This document shows, in pieces, positions 8,497-17,073 of a DNA stretch of 64,000 nt; position 1 is the first letter of the stretch; every line of letters starts with the position of its first letter. A program made the translations under genes and the position numbers. The DNA comes from JAGNLV01 sp964612145 (GTDB lineage Bacteria; Zixibacteria; MSB-5A5; GN15; FEB-12): NCBI GenBank assembly GCA_964612145.1, contig CAZTBP010000012.1, positions 62,001-126,000 on the forward strand, written 5' to 3'. The notes beneath the pieces are model-generated. The model was given only the letters and a program-made list of their open reading frames with translations. It ran no database searches and was not told where the DNA came from.

Positions 8497-10137
8497 ATGG
8501 ATAATCAGACGGTTCTCATCTTGGTCCTGATTGCCCTGGTTGTTACGCTCACGGTCCTGTTGGTGCGTCGTATCCGGCACGAACGAGAACAACTGGCAGC
8601 AATCAAACGCATGAATCTCACCCAGTTCGGCGAGTTTCTTCGAGCCAATAGTACGAGTGGAAATATAGCCGAAGTAGCCGGCAAGGTGTCTGACTTGCTC
8701 ATCAACGTTTTCGAGTGCCCCCGGATCATCTTCCTCCGCAAAAAGCGCCAGAATCTGGAACTGAACTATTTCCACGGACTGTCCAAATTCGATCGACAGG
8801 ACTTCCGGATTCGGGCAACACATCATCTCATAAAGAAAGTCAGCGCTGACTTCCTGCCGCGTTCGATTGAAACCTTGCGTGATGAACTGCCGACCGACTA
8901 CTTCCAGCGGCTCGGGGACCTAGGAATTGGACTCTATTTTCCCATCTTCTGGCGCGAAAATCTGTATGGTGTCTATTTCCTCAGGAGTACCGCCGGAACC
9001 CGGTCGCTTTCGTTCAACATGATGGTGGCCAGTCTCGCCCAGTCGCTTTCGGCGGCGTATCACATCAAGTGGCATGAATCTCGATATGAACTAACCAGAA
9101 CCCAACTGGAGAAAGCCCGTCGGAAGACATCTCAGCCGCAGGAGGAGAGGCTGCACAGCAACCTGCTGAAGCTGATTGGTCATCGAAATTCCCAGACACT
9201 CATCCCGAGCCTGATCGAGTCTATTCGCAAAGACCTCGCCATCAATCGCATTGCTTACCTCTACGAACCGAAGGGGCAGGATGTACCTTCGCTGGTGCAG
9301 GATGGAATAGATCGTTCAGTCATGGTACCGGACAAGCGGATGCTCAAAGAGTTGTTCGATGCAGTGAAGTCGGATGACGTTTATTCACTGGCGGATATCC
9401 AGAAAAGACAGCCTAAACTCCGGGACTGGGCCGGGAGACTTCGGTCCAGCGGGCTGGACCATATAACGGCTTTCAACATCTCCGGTGACAGACCCGGAAT
9501 TCTCGCGTGGAGCGGCGGTTCGGCAGTACCGGTTGGCCGCAAACAATTGGATGCAATAAAGGCCCACGCCCGTGACCTGATCCGTAATGTCGAACACTAC
9601 GAAGAAGTAGAAGAAATGTCCCAGACCGATGGCCTGACCGGGTTGGCCAATCAGCGTTACTTCCGCCGTCGTCTCGACGAGGAAATCCAGCGTGCCCGCC
9701 GGTACGAGCGGCAACTGGCACTCATCATGTTCGATCTGGATAGTCTGAAACAGACCAATGATACTTACGGCCATCTGGCCGGGGATGAGATAATCCGTCA
9801 GATGGGGATCATTCTCCGCAACAACATCCGATCGATCGACATTGTCGCCCGGTACGGCGGTGATGAATTCTGCATTATCATGCCCGAGGCGGACGAGGAG
9901 ACCTGTGTCAAATTCATGAACCGGCTCAACCAACAGGTGAGCCGATCGAAGTTCGACGTTCCCGGTTTGAAGAAGAAGCTGTCCACGACCATTTCGCTGG
10001 GCGGGGCGGTTTTCCCCAATCACGCCGGGAATCCGCGCCAACTTATTTTCGCTGCCGACATGGCCCTGCTGCAGGCCAAGGAACAAGGCCGCGACAAATC
10101 TGTTCTTTATGACGAAGCGCTTTCGTCCGGGGTGTAA
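8497..10137 (+). CDS. Membrane-anchored GAF-like/GGDEF diguanylate cyclase
   Basis: 546 residues. One N-terminal membrane helix (5-23) is followed by two GAF-like sensory regions (about 45-190 and 215-365) and a C-terminal GGDEF domain (about 375-540). The catalytic signature GGDEF is intact at 454-458, and an inhibitory I-site RSID ends five residues before it, so the enzyme should make cyclic di-GMP from GTP and be product-inhibited. The gene has its own promoter (8451-8478) carrying a palindrome similar to one upstream of the neighbouring partner-switch gene. This hints that the two signalling units share control. The exopolysaccharide genes that follow are plausible c-di-GMP targets, but that is inference from position. 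Confidence 0.92.
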   Translation: MDNQTVLILVLIALVVTLTVLLVRRIRHEREQLAAIKRMNLTQFGEFLRANSTSGNIAEVAGKVSDLLINVFECPRIIFLRKKRQNLELNYFHGLSKFDRQDFRIRATHHLIKKVSADFLPRSIETLRDELPTDYFQRLGDLGIGLYFPIFWRENLYGVYFLRSTAGTRSLSFNMMVASLAQSLSAAYHIKWHESRYELTRTQLEKARRKTSQPQEERLHSNLLKLIGHRNSQTLIPSLIESIRKDLAINRIAYLYEPKGQDVPSLVQDGIDRSVMVPDKRMLKELFDAVKSDDVYSLADIQKRQPKLRDWAGRLRSSGLDHITAFNISGDRPGILAWSGGSAVPVGRKQLDAIKAHARDLIRNVEHYEEVEEMSQTDGLTGLANQRYFRRRLDEEIQRARRYERQLALIMFDLDSLKQTNDTYGHLAGDEIIRQMGIILRNNIRSIDIVARYGGDEFCIIMPEADEETCVKFMNRLNQQVSRSKFDVPGLKKKLSTTISLGGAVFPNHAGNPRQLIFAADMALLQAKEQGRDKSVLYDEALSSGV

Positions 10138-10167
10138 TTGAGCGCGTACAAGATCACAGGTTTAGTC

Positions 10168-10196
10168 TTTACACCCGGATCAGGCTTCTCTATATT
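10168..10196 (+). promoter_or_regulatory. Sigma-70-type promoter of the exopolysaccharide operon
   Basis: TTTACA (10168-10173), a 17-base spacer and TATATT (10191-10196), about 67 bases before the chosen start of the Wza-like gene. It would drive the polysaccharide export genes that follow. Confidence 0.5.
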
Positions 10197-10262
10197 TTGG
10201 CCTAAACGAATGACCATCAGGTGCCGATTTCTGTTCTAAATCACTTATTAGGAAAAATTTAC

Positions 10263-11249
10263 ATGGACGTTGCAATTACACATATGACCATCCGAAAACT
10301 CGCCCTGGCCCTCCTGCTGGTTCTGCCGGCAACCGGCGCGCTGGCTGCTGAAGAGTACCAGATCGGAACCGGCGATGTTCTCTCGGTCAGCTTCTGGCAG
10401 GACCCAACCCTCAATGCCGAGGTACGTGTCAGCCAGGACGGGACTATTACATTGGACATTATCGGTGATATCGAGGCTGAGGGCAAGACGACGCAGGAAC
10501 TTCAGGCCGATATCGTGCGCCAGATGTCCCGGTTGAATACGCGAATCTCACAGGCTGTCGTGCGCGTCTCCGAATACAATCACCTGTATGTTTTCGTGTC
10601 AGGGCAGGTCCGCGAACCTGGGAAAAAGACCTTTGAAGAAATCCCGGATCTCTGGACCATCATCAACGAAGCCGGCGGGATTTCGGAGATCGGCGACCTG
10701 AGCCGCGTCACTATCATTCGCGGTGGGGACGATGCCGGCAAAGTGATAACGGTTGATGTTCGTAAGGCGATTGCCGAGGGAAATATGGACGACTTGCCGA
10801 AAATCGGACGGGGCGACACAGTTGATATCCCCCGCACTGCGGTCGGATTGCCATCAGCCGACATCGGTCAGTCCCGGGAACTCAAGAACCTCATCTATGT
10901 GGTAGGGGCGGTTACCCACCCCGGACCAATCGAATACCAGCAGAATGTAGACGTGCTCGAGGCGATTTCGCTCGCCGGCGGACCCTCCAGCGGCGCTGAT
11001 CTCAAAAAGACCAAGATAGTCATGAAAGACGCATACTACGGACAGTCGCTGCAGTTGAACCTGGAGCAGTACACCGAGGAAGGCCGACCGGCACGCTATA
11101 TCGTGAACAAAGAGGACGTGATTGTTGTCCCGCAAAAATCCGGGTTTTTCGACCGATTCAGTATCGGCACGGTGGCTACGGCCTTGGGCATTATCTCGAC
11201 CTCCGTGCTGATATACACCCAACTCTCTGACGACGATCCGGCCAGGTAG
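10263..11249 (+). CDS. Wza-like polysaccharide export protein
   Basis: 328 residues from ATG 10263, which has AGGAAA eight bases upstream; the GTG at 10221 lacks a site. A signal peptide ends near ALAA (residue 29). The mature protein begins with a Poly_export domain (YQIGTGDVLSVSFWQDP, about 31-110) followed by two SLBB domains (LYVFVSGQVREPGKK and LIYVVGAVTHPGPIEY). It ends in a hydrophobic helix (IGTVATALGIISTSVLIYT), as in Wza, where this helix lines the outer-membrane pore. It should form the outer-membrane exit channel for an exopolysaccharide. First gene of a compact export operon. Confidence 0.93.
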   Translation: MDVAITHMTIRKLALALLLVLPATGALAAEEYQIGTGDVLSVSFWQDPTLNAEVRVSQDGTITLDIIGDIEAEGKTTQELQADIVRQMSRLNTRISQAVVRVSEYNHLYVFVSGQVREPGKKTFEEIPDLWTIINEAGGISEIGDLSRVTIIRGGDDAGKVITVDVRKAIAEGNMDDLPKIGRGDTVDIPRTAVGLPSADIGQSRELKNLIYVVGAVTHPGPIEYQQNVDVLEAISLAGGPSSGADLKKTKIVMKDAYYGQSLQLNLEQYTEEGRPARYIVNKEDVIVVPQKSGFFDRFSIGTVATALGIISTSVLIYTQLSDDDPAR

Positions 11250-11268
11250 AGAGTAGAACGGAAGACAA

Positions 11269-12771
11269 GTGCGCGCTCCCAGCGAAAAGACTATTTCGAT
11301 TAAAGACATCATCGGTGTCGTGCTCAAGCGTAAGTGGCTGGTGATTATCCCGCTGATCATCGTTGCCGGACTGGCATACGGATCGACCTATCTACTCACT
11401 CCGGAGTACGAGTCATCGACCATCATCTGGATCGACCAGCCGTCAAACGTATCCAGTGAGCTGTCCAGTATCCTCGGTCGCGACTTGCAGATTCGCGAAA
11501 GCAGTTCCGAACGGCAGCGGCGTATTCAGGCCATGCAGAATGAGCTGACGTCGCAAACGTACCTGCATCAGCTTATCCGGCGCCTCAATCTTGACAATAA
11601 CGAGGCTGTCACTCGCCAGGCGGCCAAGATGCGTGAAGAACACCCGTCGTACTCGCTGGAGGAACTCAAGCTCAATATCCTCACTGACCGGCTGAAGAAC
11701 AAGATCCGGGTTTCCTTTGTCGGACAGGACCAGATTCAGATTTCGGTTGCCTCGATTGACCCGGTGCAGGCGCGCGACATGGTCAAGGAACTGACCGACA
11801 TCATGGAGCAGGAAAAAACCCGATACGAACTCGATGCTATTTTAGACAACCAATCCTTCGCCGACTTGCAATTGGAAAAGACCCAGTTTATCTATCAGCA
11901 GATGATCGATTCGCTGACCGCCGCCCAGGCGCGTATGCAGACACTCTCGCTGCCGGAAAATATCGCCTCGGAATCGAACCGTCGCGACATTATAACCGAT
12001 ATTGACAAGACCGCTCTTGAAATTGAAGACTACGTTAACGAGCGGGAGTCACTTCGCGAACAACTCGACGAGCTGGAGCTCTCCGACGCACGGCTGAAAT
12101 ACACCGATTCCATTGTTGATCTGCGGACGGAGATCGACGGTCAAATCGCACGCTTTACGGATATGATGGAGCGCTACGCGTGGAATCAGCAGATCGTGAT
12201 AAACGTCAATATTCGCCTGAACAACAACCTCCAGGATCTTGAAGCGGCGATCGAACGGGCCGTCAGAGATCAGTTTTCCTCATACCCGACTAACCAGCAG
12301 CAGTTGCTCACGCGATACTTTATCGTTGAAGAGCATCTCGATGTGCTCCGGTCACGGAAGCGCAACCTTGAACAGTCTCTCGCAAAGATCGACCGCCGAA
12401 TCAATGAACTGCCGCGCCTGATGGCAGAGATCGAGGAGCTCGAACGGCGCGTGGCCGACGCCCGAAAGTATCGTGACGCTTTCAGGTCCGAGGAAACCAC
12501 CGTCGAGATCCTCTCGGAGCGGGCCAAAGAGCGCACCAAATACCGGATAATTGAACCGCCACGGGTACCGGTGGCGCCGGTATGGCCGGACCGAAGAAAA
12601 ATTATCGCGATAGGACTGATGCTCGGATTTATGCTGGGCGGGGCAGCCGTGTTCCTGGCTGAGATATTCGATAACTCGTTTAAGCGGATAGAAGATGTCG
12701 AGACCGAACTGGATTTGCCGGTTCTGGCGACTATCCCGCGAATCGAACGACTTAAAAGTATTAGACGGTGA
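11269..12771 (+). CDS. Chain-length determinant / co-polymerase (Wzz-GumC family, no kinase)
   Basis: 500 residues from GTG 11269 with GGAAG upstream. The Wzz fold is seen as a first membrane helix (about 21-43), a long periplasmic region with coiled coils (about 190-430), the proline-rich segment PPRVPVAPVWP, and a second helix (about 445-467). The protein stops about 33 residues after this helix, at a cytosolic tail, without Walker motifs. The kinase half of a Wzc-type co-polymerase is therefore a separate gene, at 13899. The product spans the inner membrane and should set polymer length and couple polymerisation to the Wza-like channel. Confidence 0.92.
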   Translation: MRAPSEKTISIKDIIGVVLKRKWLVIIPLIIVAGLAYGSTYLLTPEYESSTIIWIDQPSNVSSELSSILGRDLQIRESSSERQRRIQAMQNELTSQTYLHQLIRRLNLDNNEAVTRQAAKMREEHPSYSLEELKLNILTDRLKNKIRVSFVGQDQIQISVASIDPVQARDMVKELTDIMEQEKTRYELDAILDNQSFADLQLEKTQFIYQQMIDSLTAAQARMQTLSLPENIASESNRRDIITDIDKTALEIEDYVNERESLREQLDELELSDARLKYTDSIVDLRTEIDGQIARFTDMMERYAWNQQIVINVNIRLNNNLQDLEAAIERAVRDQFSSYPTNQQQLLTRYFIVEEHLDVLRSRKRNLEQSLAKIDRRINELPRLMAEIEELERRVADARKYRDAFRSEETTVEILSERAKERTKYRIIEPPRVPVAPVWPDRRKIIAIGLMLGFMLGGAAVFLAEIFDNSFKRIEDVETELDLPVLATIPRIERLKSIRR

Positions 12772-12774
12772 CAT

Positions 12775-13896
12775 ATGGAAACGTATCGCTTAAAAAGCAG
12801 ATTGGTTGAGCACGAGAAGGAGTTTGTCATTCAGACCCTGAACGACGCGACCTTAGGGGCCATCTCATCGGAGGTGTACATCGACGGTACCCTGGCCGAA
12901 TCGGTCAGTCACCCGCACCCGATGGATATCCGGGCCGAAGAGGTACTCTCGCTATTGAAAGAGAAGCACGGCCAGAAAAAGCGCGAAATAGAAACACTCC
13001 TTACTGCGCATAAGAAGATCATGGCCGACGGTGACCGGGAGATGATGCAGCACCTGGGTACAGCGCTGTACTACAAAGGGTTCTTTACCGAGGCGCGTGA
13101 TGTCTTCCAGGCCCTTATCACGATTGACCCCGACAATCAGCAGGCCCGTAACCTGCTTGCGATGGCGCTGCTGGCGCTTGACGATGTTGATGGCGCTGTC
13201 AACGTTGGCGCCGAGTCTGTCGCGGCCCGCCCGGGCTATGCCGACTTTCATAACAACTATGGCGAGGCGCTGTTGTCCGCCGGGGAATTCGAAAAGGCAC
13301 ACAAACAGTTCAAAGAGGCAATCGAAATAAACCTGTACTACGGCGATGCCTACTTCAACCTGGGACTGACATATATCGGCCTTGCCACGGCCAGCGAGTT
13401 TGTCAAGAAGTCGGAGAAACTGTTGGAGAAGGCCACGGACTGTTTCAAGCGGGCGGCCATGATAAATACCGGCTATGACACCGGGTATTTCGACGAGGGC
13501 ATAAAGGCTTTGCGTGAGGGCGATATCAATCGGGCCTGGACAGCCCTGCATGCGGTGCGGCGTTCCTGGAAGATCAGGCATCGCCGCGAATTTGCCGGTT
13601 TCCACATGCGGTTTGTCCTGCACCCCGAATGGGTATCCGAACATGCACTCAACGACCGGATTCGCTACCTCGAACGCGAGGTGCAGAAAAATCCCGGCTA
13701 TGTTGACCTCTACACTGAACTGGGGCGCAGCTATTTCGAGCAGGCCCGACTGGTGTGGCAAAAAGGAATCCAGCAGTACCGCAAAGCCCGCGAACTGAAT
13801 CCGTCCCTGGGGAGAATCGCCGAGCGGCAGGAGATCGCCGAGAAGCAGTATTCCGACATGAACTCCACCCTTGAGAAAATGGGCCAGAAAGGATAG
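12775..13896 (+). CDS. TPR protein inserted between Wzz-like gene and BY-kinase
   Basis: 373 residues, no signal peptide or membrane helix, so cytosolic. Residues 1-60 are an unrecognised mixed domain, and about 85-360 form TPR pairs (LGTALYYKGFFTEARDVFQ, NYGEALLSAGEFEKAHKQF, AYFNLGLTYIGL, TELGRSYFEQARLVWQKG). It lies three bases after the chain-length gene and two before the tyrosine kinase, so it is translated with them. TPR proteins occur in XrtA/PEP-CTERM exopolysaccharide clusters (PrsT), but those are exported. This one is more likely a cytosolic scaffold between membrane adaptor and kinase, which is inference. Confidence 0.85.
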   Translation: METYRLKSRLVEHEKEFVIQTLNDATLGAISSEVYIDGTLAESVSHPHPMDIRAEEVLSLLKEKHGQKKREIETLLTAHKKIMADGDREMMQHLGTALYYKGFFTEARDVFQALITIDPDNQQARNLLAMALLALDDVDGAVNVGAESVAARPGYADFHNNYGEALLSAGEFEKAHKQFKEAIEINLYYGDAYFNLGLTYIGLATASEFVKKSEKLLEKATDCFKRAAMINTGYDTGYFDEGIKALREGDINRAWTALHAVRRSWKIRHRREFAGFHMRFVLHPEWVSEHALNDRIRYLEREVQKNPGYVDLYTELGRSYFEQARLVWQKGIQQYRKARELNPSLGRIAERQEIAEKQYSDMNSTLEKMGQKG

Positions 13897-13898
13897 GC

Positions 13899-14696
13899 AT
13901 GGCGCGCAAGCCGCTTTCCATCACTGAAGTGTTCTCTTCCGAACAGCCGTACGTGACCGAGTTCCGGCGTCTGCTGCACAAAATGCGCAAACCGCGCAAT
14001 GGCGAGGAGGAGACCAAGGCCGTCCTGGTGACTTCGGCCATGCTGTCTGAAGGGAAGTCAACTATCGCGTCTTTTCTCTCTCTGACCTCGGCCAGACTGA
14101 AGGGGTTCAAGACCCTGCTGATAGATGCTGACCTTCGTCGACCGTCACTTCACAAGCTGTTCGGTCTCCAGCGCGACAGGGGGCTGTCCGAAGTCCTGAC
14201 GGAGGGTGTGAAACCGGCCGATGTTGTCAAAAAATGCGAGGTCGAGGATCTGCACTTAATCACCGCCGGACGGGCATGCAAAAAACCCAGCGAAGTCTTT
14301 GATCCGATTGAAATCGGTGTCGTCATTGACGAAATGCGCTTTTACTACGACCTCATTGTTGTCGACTGTGCCCCGATACTGCCGGTTTCCGACCCGATGT
14401 TGCTGGCCGGGCAGGTCGACGGCGTTCTGCTGGTGGTCAAAGCAGGAGAGACACAGAAAGAAATTGTGCAGCGCGCGGTGGATATTCTCGATGTGAACCG
14501 GAAGCAGGTTATCGGCGTTGTCCTCAATAACGTGAACAACAGCCTTCCTTTTTACTACGACTACCGGTATTACGGTTATGAGTACCGGCCGGAGAAAGAC
14601 AGCGAAGCGGGACCGAAAGCTCCTCCCCGGCGAGACCGCCGCCGGCAGGGGACCAGAAGCACGACACCGGGCGACAAACCAATCAGCCAGCCGTAG
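13899..14696 (+). CDS. BY-kinase (CpsD/CapB-like tyrosine autokinase)
   Basis: 265 residues. Walker A SEGKST (50-55, Lys53), Walker A' LLIDADLRRPS and Walker B LIVVDCAPI identify a bacterial tyrosine kinase of the capsule family. A tyrosine cluster (FYYDYRYYGYEY) near residues 214-225 is the expected autophosphorylation tail. After it comes a basic, proline-rich stretch. The partner membrane activator is encoded at 11269, with a TPR gene between. By analogy with CapA/CapB, phosphorylation cycles control polymer assembly. A canonical glycine of the P-loop lead-in is replaced (SAMLSEGKS where SALPGEGKS is usual). Confidence 0.93.
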   Translation: MARKPLSITEVFSSEQPYVTEFRRLLHKMRKPRNGEEETKAVLVTSAMLSEGKSTIASFLSLTSARLKGFKTLLIDADLRRPSLHKLFGLQRDRGLSEVLTEGVKPADVVKKCEVEDLHLITAGRACKKPSEVFDPIEIGVVIDEMRFYYDLIVVDCAPILPVSDPMLLAGQVDGVLLVVKAGETQKEIVQRAVDILDVNRKQVIGVVLNNVNNSLPFYYDYRYYGYEYRPEKDSEAGPKAPPRRDRRRQGTRSTTPGDKPISQP

Positions 14697-14708
14697 CTGT
14701 CCCGCTGC

Positions 14709-14714
14709 TATAAT
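14709..14714 (+). promoter_or_regulatory. TATAAT box five bases before the deacetylase start, possible leaderless promoter
   Basis: A perfect TATAAT ends five bases before ATG 14720, and no Shine-Dalgarno is present in front of that ATG. A transcript beginning at or next to the start codon would be leaderless. No good -35 box is visible at 17 bases, so support is modest. Confidence 0.3.
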
Positions 14715-14719
14715 AAGTC

Positions 14720-15607
14720 ATGGATCCAAGTCTAAACATCCTCACGGTTGATCTCGAGGAGTGGTTCGTTGTCGAGGCGCTGATCGATCGACCCGAAACG
14801 ACAGATTGGGAGAAACTCCACTCGACAGTCGAGAAAAACTCACACCGACTGCTGGAGCTGTTTCAGCGGCACAATGTGAGCACAACCTGGTTCTGCCTCG
14901 GCTGGGTGGCCGACCGCCATCCCGAACTGATTGCCGAAATCGAGCAGGAGGGACACGAGATTGGCTGCCACAGCTACTATCACCGCCGGATTGATCGCAT
15001 GACGCCCGATGAATTCCGCGACGATACCAGGCGGGCGCTGGAGGCACTGTCAAAGGGTGCAAAGAACCGTCCGAACGGCTATCGAGCGCCCAGTTGGTCT
15101 ATCAATGACACCGTACCGTGGGCGTTTGAGATTCTCGCTGATCTCGATTTTGAGTATGACAGCTCCATCTTTCCCATCAAGCACGACATTTACGGCATGC
15201 CCCACGGCCCGCGTCACATTCATCGGATGCATCTGGAGAATCACCGGATCCTCTATGAAATCCCGGCCTCGACCTACCGGCTCTTCGGTACCAATGTTCC
15301 CGTGGGCGGCGGTGGATTTCTGCGCCATTCACCGTTATGGTATTCCTGCCGTGTTATCGAAAAGCTCAACAGAAAGAATCAGCCGGTGGTGGTCTATATC
15401 CATCCATGGGAAATCGATCCCGACCCACCGCGGCTGAACGGGCTGACCGCGATGCAGCGGTACCGGATGTACGGTTCAACCGCCATCTTCTACCACAAAC
15501 TGGACCGCCTGCTGGGCCGGTTCGAGTTCACCTCGATGCGTGATTATCTGCGGGAAATGAAGCGCCGCAAGATCGGTTTTCACAGCCACGAGCAGTCCGG
15601 TTCGTGA
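14720..15607 (+). CDS. Polysaccharide deacetylase, XrtA-type with DUF3473
   Basis: 295 residues, cytosolic-looking, NodB fold. The first motif is LTVDLEEWF (Asp11) and the metal-binding motif is HEIGCHSYYH (His84, His88). GYRAPSWSI and the late HPWEIDPDPPRL belong to the DUF3473 extension found in the deacetylases of XrtA-linked exopolysaccharide clusters (TIGR03006 type). It should remove N-acetyl groups from the polymer or its lipid-linked precursor. It ends the export operon. No glycosyltransferase and no exosortase are in the window, so the rest of the pathway must be elsewhere. Confidence 0.92.
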   Translation: MDPSLNILTVDLEEWFVVEALIDRPETTDWEKLHSTVEKNSHRLLELFQRHNVSTTWFCLGWVADRHPELIAEIEQEGHEIGCHSYYHRRIDRMTPDEFRDDTRRALEALSKGAKNRPNGYRAPSWSINDTVPWAFEILADLDFEYDSSIFPIKHDIYGMPHGPRHIHRMHLENHRILYEIPASTYRLFGTNVPVGGGGFLRHSPLWYSCRVIEKLNRKNQPVVVYIHPWEIDPDPPRLNGLTAMQRYRMYGSTAIFYHKLDRLLGRFEFTSMRDYLREMKRRKIGFHSHEQSGS

Positions 15608-15887
15608 AACAGACAACCGGTTTCTTTTTCAGTCAACGTTGGTCCACGTACCGCTCCTCCCGCCGGTAGCAGGCAAGAGAAACGGCGGCTCAGGTTCCGT
15701 TGTCCATGGCGGACAGCCTTGCAACAGTCGGTTCTATGTAAGTTGCTCCGCCCCTTGATTATAAGTGGTTTGGTATTTCTGCAGCAGGGGTACTGTCACC
15801 ACCGATTTTTGCAGAATCTCCTTGACTAAGTGTGTATAAGGATAAACTTTAAGTCCTAATAGAGGACTAACAGGAGGAGACCGCCAA
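15608..15887. other. Intergenic region without recognised gene
   Basis: 280 bases between the deacetylase and the next gene. TTGACT at 15822-15827 followed by AT-rich sequence may be part of a promoter for the gene at 15888, but no -10 box at standard spacing convinced me. No RNA gene or clear terminator is seen. Confidence 0.5.
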
Positions 15888-16592
15888 ATGTTTAAGAAAC
15901 TATTGCTAATTGCCTTAGCCGTGGCCATTTGTATTCCGACCGCCGATGCCCGCCGCCGCTCGCCGAAAGCCGGCAAAATAAAGGACGGCTGGTTTATCGA
16001 CTCGAAGTACAATTTTAAGCTGAACCTGCCTAAGGGCTGGAGTGTCAACATCAAGAAAGAAGATGATCCGGTTCGCCTGGTGCTGGTCCAGAAGAACTAC
16101 CAGATTCCGCCGGATTATCTCAACGCCGAAGATTACACCGAGGTCCCGCGCCTCACGGTCTATATGGCCGAATCCAACATGAGCGCCATCGCATTTCGGG
16201 ATTCTCTGCTCAGTGAGTCGTACAACTCTGATCAGAAGGGTGATATCCGAAAGTACTTTGAAATTCTCAACGATCGGGCGCTCGGCGAAGGCACGCAGCG
16301 TGAGGAAAAGGTCACCCTGGACCGCCCGACAATGTATATCGATGACAAACGGGCGGCCGGCTGGGTCGGCCAGTCCCAGTATATTAAGAACATCACGTTG
16401 TCCGCATCGTCGCAGAGCGGCAAACGAGTCTACGGGGAATACGCCGGGACCATCATCGCCGTCAAAAACGGCAACAAGATGCTGCTGTTCCACCTTATGA
16501 CGGAGGGCCAGTACCACGAATCGGTCTGGGCCGAACTGGAGCCTATGATTACGAGTCTGGAATGGCCGGAATCCGAGAAGGACAAGGATTAG
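15888..16592 (+). CDS. Secreted protein of unknown function
   Basis: 234 residues with a strong AGGAGGAG ribosome site. Residues 1-22 are a signal peptide (FKKLLLIALAVAICIPTADA), followed by a basic patch RRRSPKAG. The mature part (YNFKLNLPKGWSVNIKKEDD, then MLLFHLMTEGQYHESVW) resembles the loose family of periplasmic PsbP-like or DUF1795-like stress proteins that bear a phrase of the form F..PKGW. I cannot assign it further. It stands alone, with a rho-independent terminator immediately after. Confidence 0.8.
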   Translation: MFKKLLLIALAVAICIPTADARRRSPKAGKIKDGWFIDSKYNFKLNLPKGWSVNIKKEDDPVRLVLVQKNYQIPPDYLNAEDYTEVPRLTVYMAESNMSAIAFRDSLLSESYNSDQKGDIRKYFEILNDRALGEGTQREEKVTLDRPTMYIDDKRAAGWVGQSQYIKNITLSASSQSGKRVYGEYAGTIIAVKNGNKMLLFHLMTEGQYHESVWAELEPMITSLEWPESEKDKD

Positions 16593-16611
16593 GCAACAGA
16601 CAGAATGTGAG

Positions 16612-16638
16612 AAAGGCCGGCGTCGTCCGGCCTTTTTT
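16612..16638 (+). terminator. Rho-independent terminator
   Basis: Stem AAAGGCCGG (16612-16620), six-base loop, CCGGCCTTT (16627-16635) and T6. It closes the single gene at 15888-16592. Confidence 0.9.
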
Positions 16639-16705
16639 ATATTGACCATCGGGGACCTCGTGGGTATCATAACCTGCTAAGGTGTCAACAGATTATGGAG
16701 GTCGT

Positions 16706-17071
16706 ATGTGGGCCGTACGGGCCATTCTCATCGCCCTGATTGTGATCGTTGTGGTGGCGTTTGCTATTCACAATGTCGGAGAATACCAGAAGGTTGATGT
16801 CAACCTGATCTGGAAAAACTACGAGAATGTCGCGCTCGTCGAAGTCGTATTCTGGTCGTTTGCGGTCGGCATTGTCGTTTCGCTGCTGGTGTTCATTTCG
16901 GTCTACATCCGGCTGTCTGTCACGCTTCGGTCGACAAAGAAGCAAATGCGCGCGCTGGAGGCGGAACTGGCTGTCCTGCGCAACCGGCCGATCGAGGAAT
17001 CGGCCCGCATGCTCGAAGAAGCCGAACCGAAAGAACGTCACGTTGATTCACCGTTTGAGGGTCGCGAATAG
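16706..17071 (+). CDS. LapA-like (DUF1049) inner-membrane protein
   Basis: 121 residues from ATG 16706, which has GGAGG four bases upstream; the GTG at 16682 is less likely. Two membrane helices (about 4-20 and 41-66) are separated by a short loop (NVGEYQKVDVNLIWKNYENV) and followed by a coiled-coil tail (LRSTKKQMRALEAELAVLR). This is the layout of LapA/YciS. A LapB-like gene starts two bases later, as in proteobacterial lapAB, where the pair regulates LPS synthesis. A similar role here is inference. Confidence 0.8.
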   Translation: MWAVRAILIALIVIVVVAFAIHNVGEYQKVDVNLIWKNYENVALVEVVFWSFAVGIVVSLLVFISVYIRLSVTLRSTKKQMRALEAELAVLRNRPIEESARMLEEAEPKERHVDSPFEGRE

Positions 17072-17073
17072 CC

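Noticed and set aside
12952..13761. 269-codon frame on the minus strand
   Set aside because: Lies wholly within the TPR gene of the polysaccharide operon; explained by codon bias of that gene.
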